The translations under genes and the position numbers were made by a program. 36,545 bases of DNA, from NCBI GenBank assembly GCA_026954325.1, contig JAIXKK010000212.1, forward strand, positions 8,228-44,772. The letters run 5' to 3'. The notes under the pieces were generated by a model. It was not told the DNA's origin and did no database searches. It saw nothing but the letters and a program-made list of their open reading frames with translations. Positions 7,121 to 13,731 of the stretch are shown piece after piece (within the stretch, counting starts at the first letter, position 1; every line of letters starts with the position of its first letter). The DNA is from Bryobacterales bacterium. GTDB lineage: Bacteria; Acidobacteriota; Terriglobia; Bryobacterales; Bryobacteraceae.

Positions 7121-8319
7121 ATGAAACGCCGTGCCGCATTCCCACTGGTCGCAGCATCCGGATTTGCCGTTGCGGCGGATGAGTTTCACGATTCCGCGCC
7201 TCCGAAGGCGGAGAAATTCACGCCGATTGATACGGCGCCGGCGAAGGCGAATCCCACGGTGCGCTTCCACGCGAAGCCGAAGCCGCTTGCGCCGGGCGCC
7301 ATGACGCACTTTGGGCCAGTTTTCCTGGACCCAGGCAGAATGCCATTTCGACGGAAGCGAAGCTGCTGCATGAGTGGGAGAAATCGGGTCCGCCGCTGGT
7401 TTGGGAGATGCGGACCGCATCGGGGTACAGTTCGCCAGCCATTGCAGGCGAACGGCTGGTCTTCTTTCACCGGCAGCCTGCGCGTCGAGAGCGGAGAGAA
7501 GTATTGGGAGTTCCGCTGCCCCAAGCAGTTCGAAGACCGCTTCGGGTACAACAATGGACCCCGGGCCAGTCCGGTGATTGAGGGGGAGCGTGTCTATACT
7601 TATGGGTCCGAAGGCAAGCTGCATTGTTTCCGCCCCGAGACCGGGCAGTGGTACTGGAAGCGTGATCTGGCGGCCGGGTTCAAAGTGCCGCAGGATTTTT
7701 CCGGCACGGCCGCCACGCCGTTGATTGAAGGCGGATTGCTGATTATTAATGTAGGGGCGCCGGGCGGTCCCACGGTGGCGGCATTCGACAAGACCAGCGG
7801 CAGGATGGTTTGGGGTAAGGGGAAGGAATGGAGCCATCGATTACACTTTTCCGTGGCGCGGCAAGAGCTATGAATCCGTGAACGCGCCTCATCGGTGGCG
7901 GCGGGCAGCCAGGTGTTCATCTCTGCCAGTCTACGCGTTCGACGGGCGGAATGAGCCGGATGCATCGCTGGGGTGTGGAGTGGAAGCCGGGAAAGGTGAT
8001 GTGGCGGGTGAACCTGGAATGGGAAGGGACGCTGACGTTCAACGGCGAGAGCCGCAAGCAGATACTGGGCGCCTTTTGTGGGACGCTGTTGTGGGTGGAC
8101 GGGCGTTTTCTTTGGCCGGGAGAACTGGGGTATCTGCCGTGGCTTGACCTGACGCCCAAGGGCTATCGGCAACTTGCGCGCGCGTGGCTGTTCGCGGCGT
8201 AAAACGTGGCCGCTTCCGGTGCTGAGCCAGGGACTGCTTTACATTTCGCAACATTTACCGGATATGCTGAATCAGACTCCGCCGCGGGTGCCGTGCTATG
8301 ACCTGCGCGGGAGCGGCTG
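7121..8319 (+). pseudogene. Decayed PQQ-like beta-propeller gene
   Basis: Pieces of one secreted beta-propeller protein are spread over all three plus frames in the right order. It opens with MKRRAAFPLVAASGFAVAA, a leader, then a segment ending GPVFL; an ~45-codon stretch in another frame (LLHEWEKSGPPLVWEM then GYSSPAIAGERLVFF); then frame one again (YWEF, ASPVIEGERVYTYGSEGKLHC, ATPLIEGGLLIINVGAP, FDKTSGRMVWG). Propeller blades of this type bind or resemble binders of PQQ. After 7835 the text jumps to IDYTFPWRGKSYESVNA, then VYAFDGRNEPDASL, then KVMWRVNLEW to AWLFAA, then a last piece ending CYDLRG and TGA at 8317. At least four frame changes and two apparent internal deletions are needed, so the gene is dead rather than mis-sequenced. 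Confidence 0.82.
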
Positions 8320-8346
8320 AAGGAAGTTCTTGAAAGGAGGTAGGGA

Positions 8347-9192
8347 GTGTTACGGCGCGAGTTTGTGATTTCCCTGGGAGGCGCGGCGCTACTGCCGGCG
8401 GCGGGGAAGCCTCATGTAGTTTTCGTGTGCGGAGACCATGAGTATAGCGGTGAGTTCACGCTGCCGGTGGTGGCGGGTGAACTGGAGAAGCATTACGGAA
8501 TGCGGTGTACGGTGCTCAAGTCCGTGCCGGATCAGAACGGGGAGAAGGACATACCGGGGCTCGAGGCATTGGACAGCGCCGATCTGGCGGTGTTTTACCT
8601 GCGGTGGCGGCAACTGCCGGAAGAGCAACTGGCGCATATTGACGCCTATGTCAAAGCGGGGAAGCCCGTCTTCGGATTCCGCACCACTTCGCACGCCTTC
8701 AAGTACCCCGCGGATAGTCCGCTGGCGCGTTGGAATGCGTGGGGATCGGAAGCGTTCGGCACGCCTCCGGGCTGGGGCGGGGATGGACACACGCATTTCG
8801 GGCACCTGGCGAGCACGGATGTTTCGGTGATCCCTTCGGCGGCCGGCGATCCCATTCTGCAAGGCATCAGCGGGCCCTTTCATGTACGCGGTTGGCTTTA
8901 CCGCGTGCTGCCGAAGTGGCCTCCCAAGGATGCGAAGCAACTACTGATGGGGCATGCCGTCAATCCGAACAAGCCGGCGGAGGACAATCCCGTGGCTTGG
9001 ACGTGGAGGAACCAATACGGCGGGCGCGCATTCTACACTTCGATGGGGCATCCGGAGGATTTCGCCGTGGAGTCTTTCCAGCGGTTGGTGATCAACGCGA
9101 TTCACTGGTGCCTCCAGGGCAAGGTTCCCGCGCGTTGGAAAGGGGCGATGACGATTCACGTTCCCTACCGGGGGATGGTGGCGACGAAATAG
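8347..9192 (+). CDS. ThuA-domain protein
   Basis: A 281-residue protein of the ThuA-like family, a glutamine-amidotransferase-like fold common in carbohydrate-using soil bacteria; the reaction is not established for most members. Visible marks are the N-terminal strand VVFVCGDHEYSGE, PVFGFRTTSHAF, GGDGHTHFGH and the late GGRAFYTSMGHPEDF, typical of ThuA proteins. It starts with GTG at 8347, supported by AGGAGG six bases upstream. The N-terminus MLRREFVISLGGAALLPAAG looks like a twin-arginine or Sec leader, so it is probably exported. It follows the decayed propeller gene by 27 nt and may once have shared its operon. Its stop is one base from the stop of the convergent hydrolase gene. Confidence 0.85.
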   Translation: MLRREFVISLGGAALLPAAGKPHVVFVCGDHEYSGEFTLPVVAGELEKHYGMRCTVLKSVPDQNGEKDIPGLEALDSADLAVFYLRWRQLPEEQLAHIDAYVKAGKPVFGFRTTSHAFKYPADSPLARWNAWGSEAFGTPPGWGGDGHTHFGHLASTDVSVIPSAAGDPILQGISGPFHVRGWLYRVLPKWPPKDAKQLLMGHAVNPNKPAEDNPVAWTWRNQYGGRAFYTSMGHPEDFAVESFQRLVINAIHWCLQGKVPARWKGAMTIHVPYRGMVATK

Positions 9193-9193
9193 A

Positions 9194-11134
9194 TCAATTC
9201 ACGAGCAGGTGAATGATGCGGATGGCATGGCCGGTGCTTTGCGGGTTCTTCCGCGCGCTGACGCGAAGGCGCAGTTCGTGGCGCGAGGGCGGAAGGTCCG
9301 CGGAGAGAACGTAAGCCCAGGGGATGTGGAGTTTCGGGCTCCATTGGGTGAACAGATCCTGGCTCTGAAAGGGCTGGTTGTCAATGCTGTACTCCACGAT
9401 GCCGGCATCGGGTCCGGCGGCAACGAAGATTCCCACGGCAGCGCCATCGAAGGAGAAGCGGCATTCAGCGCCTGGTAGCTGGCTGACGAGAGCGGACACA
9501 TTGACGAAGCCGGGGCGCGTTGCCACGCCATCGGCGGGCTGCCAGTTTTCGATCACGGACCATCCGGCGCCTGGGTTTGCTTCGTTTACAGAGACGAGAC
9601 GCCCGCGAAAGTAGCTCTTCTCATCGAGGGGAGGCGGCAGCGGGTAAGGTCGCAAGGCAGTGGAGGGACCGGCCGGGTCTTTCCATGCCGCCTCGAGCAG
9701 CCGTTGGATGGATCGGAAGTAGACGGTCTGGCCGAAGGGCGAGGGGTGGAGGTTGAGGAAGTCCTTTTCCCAGGTGAATTCGCCGGCATCGATGCGTTCA
9801 GCCACTTCGCGAGCGAGGTCCAGTGAGGGCACGCCGTAATGTTCGGCTACGCGCTCATGGGTGCGAATGACCAAAGGAGTACGGCCGGCGCGGAATTCGC
9901 GGAGTTTGCCGGGGTCGGCGAAGTGCATGAGGATGATGTCGAGGTTGGGATTGAGGAGGCGGGCGTGGCGGACAATGCCCTCCATCCCCCTGAGTTGTTC
10001 GCGCTCGGTGAAGCCGTTGGTGTCATCGTTGACGGCGGCCTCTTCGAAGAGAAGGTCGACGGGACGGGGAAAGACGTCATGTTCGAGGCGGAAGGCTCCG
10101 GGGGTGGAGCCGGTGGAAGGGATGCCGGCGTCGACGCAGTCGAATTCAGTTTGTGGGAATCGCTTGCGGAGATACTGACAGACCATATCGCGCCAGCCGT
10201 TCATGTGAGTGATGGAGCCGCCGAGGAAGACGACGCGCGCCGGGCCTCCCTGAGAGAAGCGGGCAAGCGAGTTGCGCAGTCCTTCGCGCAGGTGGAAGTA
10301 CTCGACGCCTTGCGGGGTCATGCCGGAGCCGGCAAGTGTCTCGCGGCCGGCGGTGTGACTGAGGATAAAGTTGACGGCCATGGCGGGGTCGTCGAGCGGG
10401 AAGTGATGCCCGCTGAGGGATTCCGGAAGGCTGGTGTTGTAGTGCACGGTGATGGGGCCGCCGGCGCCGCGGTATCGCCCGGCGAACGGGGCGGTGTTCT
10501 CTTCCGGGGGGACGACTTTGTCGTGTTCATTGACGATGTGCAGGGCGGGGATACGATAGGCTCCGAGCGCGGCGGCGTTGTCGAGCGGGTTGTGACGGAA
10601 GGCGAGCATCTGTTGCTCAGTGAAGCCGAAGGATTCGAGAGCCTGCCTCCAGTCTGACGGCGATCCGATTCCCTTGCCGCGGCCGCCGGGCCAGCTCTTG
10701 ATGTCGCAGACGGGAGATTCGCAATAGATGCAACTGACCTTTTCGGGATTCTTCAGCGCCCAGTTGTAGACGAAGAGCCCGCCGCGGCTCACGCCTTCGA
10801 GCGCGACTTTAGGGGAGAGATGGAAGGTCTCCGTGACGTAGGCATAGAAGTGATCGAAGCCTTCCACCGCTGTTGGACTGCCGAAGATGTTCGGAAGGTC
10901 GTAATAGGCGACATGCAGGCCTTTGCCGAGCAGGGCGATGGCGGCTTCGGGATGATATTCGGGGAATCGCGCGCGCCACAGCCAGGGGTTGCCGGGAGCG
11001 GCTATGCGCGGGAGCACGACGTATCCTTTGACGCCATCGACGGTAAACTCACGTTTCTCATAGCCGTTCCACAGCGATTGCGCGGGCGCCGGGGCGGCGA
11101 GGAGGAGCAGCGCAAGGAAGGGGAGCATAGGCAA
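9194..11134 (-). CDS. Alpha/beta hydrolase fused to SGNH hydrolase
   Basis: A 646-residue secreted protein with a signal peptide (MPMLPFLALLLLAAPAPAQ). Residues about 25-265 form an alpha/beta hydrolase: nucleophile elbow EGVSRGG with S116, likely acid D205 (NEHDKVVPP), and histidine at SGHHFPLDD (243/244). Residues about 275-500 form an SGNH/GDSL-type hydrolase: VFLGGSITH with S307 as nucleophile and NLHPSPFGQ near the end as the acid/histidine block. The last ~150 residues look like a beta-rich accessory domain, perhaps carbohydrate-binding. Both halves keep their catalytic residues, which suggests a two-step esterase on plant or microbial polysaccharide; the substrate is inferred only. It is divergent from the PAP2 gene at 11195 with 60 bp between, so a promoter region lies there. 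Confidence 0.85.
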   Translation of the reverse strand: MPMLPFLALLLLAAPAPAQSLWNGYEKREFTVDGVKGYVVLPRIAAPGNPWLWRARFPEYHPEAAIALLGKGLHVAYYDLPNIFGSPTAVEGFDHFYAYVTETFHLSPKVALEGVSRGGLFVYNWALKNPEKVSCIYCESPVCDIKSWPGGRGKGIGSPSDWRQALESFGFTEQQMLAFRHNPLDNAAALGAYRIPALHIVNEHDKVVPPEENTAPFAGRYRGAGGPITVHYNTSLPESLSGHHFPLDDPAMAVNFILSHTAGRETLAGSGMTPQGVEYFHLREGLRNSLARFSQGGPARVVFLGGSITHMNGWRDMVCQYLRKRFPQTEFDCVDAGIPSTGSTPGAFRLEHDVFPRPVDLLFEEAAVNDDTNGFTEREQLRGMEGIVRHARLLNPNLDIILMHFADPGKLREFRAGRTPLVIRTHERVAEHYGVPSLDLAREVAERIDAGEFTWEKDFLNLHPSPFGQTVYFRSIQRLLEAAWKDPAGPSTALRPYPLPPPLDEKSYFRGRLVSVNEANPGAGWSVIENWQPADGVATRPGFVNVSALVSQLPGAECRFSFDGAAVGIFVAAGPDAGIVEYSIDNQPFQSQDLFTQWSPKLHIPWAYVLSADLPPSRHELRLRVSARKNPQSTGHAIRIIHLLVN

Positions 11135-11194
11135 AGCCTCAGTGTATCGCTCATTGGCGATACTGGAGATTTGCCGAAGGAATTGGGGAGGCGC

Positions 11195-12034
11195 ATGACG
11201 TTACGGAGGTCGGAGTGGGTGCTGGCGGCGTACTTCATCTATTGCGCGGCGTGCAGCGCCATTCTGCCGGTGAAGCCGAGCATCACGCGCGTGACGATTT
11301 CGGTGAACGCGATGGTGCTGGCGGGGTTGTTGCTGCTCTCATACGCCGAAGGTTTAAGGCATTCGAGGCTGTTGCGCGTCATGCGGGACTGGTATCCGCT
11401 TCCATTGATGCTGCTGTCCTACAGGGAGATGGGATGGTTCGCGCCGCACACGCATACATACAAACTGGAGCAGGGATGGGTGGTGTGGGACAGGCTGTTG
11501 TTAAACCACTGGGGTTTGCGGAACCTGGTGGAGGCAGCGGGCGCGGTGGGTCCGTCGCTGCTCGAGATCTGCTACTCACTGGTCTACGCGATCGCTCCGT
11601 TCTGCATGGGCTGGCTGTATGCCCGCCATAAGACGGGGCGCATGGACGCGTTCGTCACGGTATTCCTCACGGGCATCCTGACCGCGTATGTGCTGTTTCC
11701 GTTTTTCCCATCGGAGCCTCCGCGGACGGTGTTTCCGAACGAAGATCTGCCGCGCGTATTTACTGTGTTCCGCCGGTTCAATCTGGTGCTTGTGGGCGGC
11801 TACGGGATTCACATGAGCGTGTTTCCGAGCGCGCATGTTTCGGGGGCCTTTTCGGCCGCCTTCGGGATGAGGGAGATTTTGCCGGAGGAGCCATGGGTGT
11901 GGCGCGGCCTGTTGCTGCTGGCCGTGGGGATAGCAACCGCCACGGTGTACGGGAGGTATCACTATGCGGTGGATGCTCTGGCGGGGTTCGCCATTTCGCT
12001 GGTGGCGTGGAGGGTTGCGCGACAGATGAGTTGA
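11195..12034 (+). CDS. PAP2-family integral membrane phosphatase
   Basis: A 279-residue membrane protein with about six hydrophobic segments. The late motif FPSAHVSG matches the PSxH block of the PAP2 phosphatase superfamily, and VYGRYHYAVD matches the R-x5-H-x3-D block, so catalytic histidines are present. Such enzymes act on lipid phosphates or related phosphoryl transfers at the membrane; the exact substrate (undecaprenyl-PP, phosphatidic acid or inositol lipids) is not clear. The start at 11195 is preceded by GGGGAGG; the frame runs open upstream but over the divergent hydrolase. A hydrolase remnant follows directly after the stop. Confidence 0.82.
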   Translation: MTLRRSEWVLAAYFIYCAACSAILPVKPSITRVTISVNAMVLAGLLLLSYAEGLRHSRLLRVMRDWYPLPLMLLSYREMGWFAPHTHTYKLEQGWVVWDRLLLNHWGLRNLVEAAGAVGPSLLEICYSLVYAIAPFCMGWLYARHKTGRMDAFVTVFLTGILTAYVLFPFFPSEPPRTVFPNEDLPRVFTVFRRFNLVLVGGYGIHMSVFPSAHVSGAFSAAFGMREILPEEPWVWRGLLLLAVGIATATVYGRYHYAVDALAGFAISLVAWRVARQMS

Positions 12035-12035
12035 A

Positions 12036-12366
12036 CTGGAGGCTGGGCCGTTCTTCTCGAGGTTTGATTCTGGAGGCTCCGTTCCCCTCCGCGCGGGCGG
12101 TGGCGGGGACGGTGTTGCCGGTGGTGGGACCCGCGCTGGTGTGGGGCTTTGATTCGAAGGGGCGGATGGGGCGGGTCCGGGCTCCGCTGTTGGTCATTCA
12201 TGGCAGCCGTGATGAAGTGATTCCGCTATTCCTGGGACGTGAATTGTTTGGAGCGGCGAACGAACCGAAGCGGATGTGGGTGGTGGAGGGGGCGCGTCAT
12301 AACGACCTTGTGGAGATGGGCGGGACGGCGTATGTAGAGCGTCTGCGGAGCTTTTACAGCCGTTGA
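12036..12366 (+). pseudogene. 3' remnant of an alpha/beta hydrolase
   Basis: The frame ending at 12366 reads SRGLILEAPFPSAR, then APLLVIHGSRDEVIP, then VVEGARHNDLVEMGG. These are the C-terminal parts of a BEM46/serine-aminopeptidase-like hydrolase, with the acid aspartate (SRDEV) and catalytic histidine (ARHND). The N-terminal half with the nucleophile serine is missing: upstream lies the end of the PAP2 gene, whose stop falls two bases before the first recognisable residues. The open frame can be extended back inside the PAP2 gene, but that part is a shadow. I therefore read it as a 5'-truncated, nonfunctional remnant. Confidence 0.75.
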
Positions 12367-12384
12367 TCCAATGGCTCGGGTGGC

Positions 12385-13029
12385 TCAGCTTTTCGAGAGC
12401 GCCCCCATCTTTGTGAGTGTCAATGCGTACCGATGGCCGCGATAGTCGAAAAACGCCGGATACCGAGAAGGGTCTGACACACGCACAAGGTCGAAGACAT
12501 CCGCTATCGTCTGGGTGGGCTGTATGCGGCTGTCCTCGGGGACTCGCCGGCGGTAATAGGAGCCTTCTCCCGATTGAGGCGTAGGGCTGATTGTGTCGAA
12601 GTTCGCCACCGCGAAATCCATCAGTTCGAGTTCCGTCTCGAACAGGCGGCCGAACAGTTCGTCAAAGAGTTCATGGCCTTCGAACTGCATGGTGCGCTTT
12701 GCCCAGACATCGCCGCTGTCCACCTTGTCCGCGGCTTCCATCAGTGTCACGGTGATGCCGGATTTTCCTTCGATGATCTGCCAGTTGAGAGGCGCGAAGC
12801 CGCGGCCGTGGGGCACATCGGCGGCATGAATTACCAGAGTCCGGCGAAAGCGGTCGCGGACGTTCCTCCTGATGATGTCGCTGCAGGATATCAACAGGAG
12901 GAGCTCGCCCTCTGTCACCTCGGACACCGAGGCGGCCAGTGACGTTTCATGAGGCGTCCGTCCGCGCCACTCTTCGAGGCGCGGCCAGATGGGATGTTCC
13001 CTGGAGGTGCACAGGACGGTTATCTTCAC
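12385..13029 (-). CDS. Formyltransferase-fold protein, sugar-type
   Basis: A 214-residue protein of the methionyl-tRNA-formyltransferase fold. Family marks are VIHAADVPHGRGFAPLNW (with the catalytic-type histidine), GITVTLMEAADKVDSGD (with the aspartate), and GEGSYYRRRVPEDSRI. The pattern is closer to formyltransferases found in surface-sugar or nonulosonate loci than to true Fmt, and it is much shorter than Fmt (about 310). The Asn that normally lies two residues before the histidine is Val here. It would transfer a formyl group from N10-formyl-tetrahydrofolate to an amino sugar, if active. No glycan genes are nearby. The neighbour at 13183 is divergent, with 153 bp between. Confidence 0.75.
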   Translation of the reverse strand: MKITVLCTSREHPIWPRLEEWRGRTPHETSLAASVSEVTEGELLLLISCSDIIRRNVRDRFRRTLVIHAADVPHGRGFAPLNWQIIEGKSGITVTLMEAADKVDSGDVWAKRTMQFEGHELFDELFGRLFETELELMDFAVANFDTISPTPQSGEGSYYRRRVPEDSRIQPTQTIADVFDLVRVSDPSRYPAFFDYRGHRYALTLTKMGALSKS

Positions 13030-13050
13030 TTGTTAGTAGTGGCTGGGGAA

Positions 13051-13110
13051 CGTGGAGATTCTCAACCCCTTTCCTGCCGTCCCCGATAGCCGCGTACTTC
13101 GATCTCCACG
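13051..13110. promoter_or_regulatory. 9-bp inverted repeat in divergent intergenic region
   Basis: CGTGGAGAT (13051-13059) and ATCTCCACG (13102-13110) are perfect inverted copies 42 bp apart. They lie between the divergent formyltransferase and cysteine-protease genes. They could be a paired operator or a long-loop stem; nothing else supports a function. Confidence 0.3.
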
Positions 13111-13182
13111 CTCTTTAGAAGGTGTTGTCGCGGCGATGACAGAATCCAGCCGTTCCTTACGCCTGTCCGGGTGAGGGAAATA

Positions 13183-13659
13183 ATGGAATACATCATTGAA
13201 GTGCCATACATTGCGCAGGAGACTAATGCCACCTGCTGGAACGCTGCTTATAAGATGATGCTGAAGTACAAGAACAAGCCGGTTTCGGGCGCGGATTCGC
13301 TGCCGAACGATGCGCAGATGAGGGAACGCGGCATCCTCGATCCGGAATTCCCTGTTTGCCGGGGCGCGCTTGGATTGAGCTCGAGTACCTACACGGGGTT
13401 CACCACGGCGGACGACATCAAGTACAAACTGGAGACTTACGGGCCGATTTGGATTTCCGGCAATTACTGCGAGGGGCGGTATAAGCACATCGTGGTGTTG
13501 CGCGGCGTGCGGGATCCATGGGTGGGGGATGCCGAGGTGTGTGTGAACGATCCTTACAGCGGGTTCAGGTACGGGTTGAACAAGCCGCGATGGATTGCGC
13601 TCGATACGTTTGTGAAGAAGATGAACTCGGCTCCGTTCTCCTGCCAGCACTGGCTGTGA
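13183..13659 (+). CDS. Papain-like cysteine protease (C39/C70-like)
   Basis: A 158-residue protein with the layout of a compact papain-fold protease. Q12 and C18 lie in IAQETNATCWNAAYKMML (oxyanion Gln and nucleophile Cys followed by Trp). H102 is in YKHIVVLRGV, and N122/D123 in VNDPYSG. This order and the short length fit the papain-like families that include AvrRpt2-type effectors and C39-like domains. No signal peptide is visible, so it acts in the cytoplasm or leaves by a route not seen here. The ATG at 13183 with GAGGGA before it is preferred to the GTG at 13171. No immunity-like or transporter gene sits beside it. Substrate unknown. Confidence 0.75.
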   Translation: MEYIIEVPYIAQETNATCWNAAYKMMLKYKNKPVSGADSLPNDAQMRERGILDPEFPVCRGALGLSSSTYTGFTTADDIKYKLETYGPIWISGNYCEGRYKHIVVLRGVRDPWVGDAEVCVNDPYSGFRYGLNKPRWIALDTFVKKMNSAPFSCQHWL

Positions 13660-13731
13660 TTTTCGCGCCGGGTAGCGGAATTTTCCTGAAAGGATCGTTT
13701 GGCCCGGGACATTCCCAACTGAGGATTGTCC

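Noticed and set aside
9839..10657. 272-codon plus-strand frame opposite the hydrolase fusion
   Set aside because: A shadow with no motifs; the minus-strand gene carries both hydrolase active sites.
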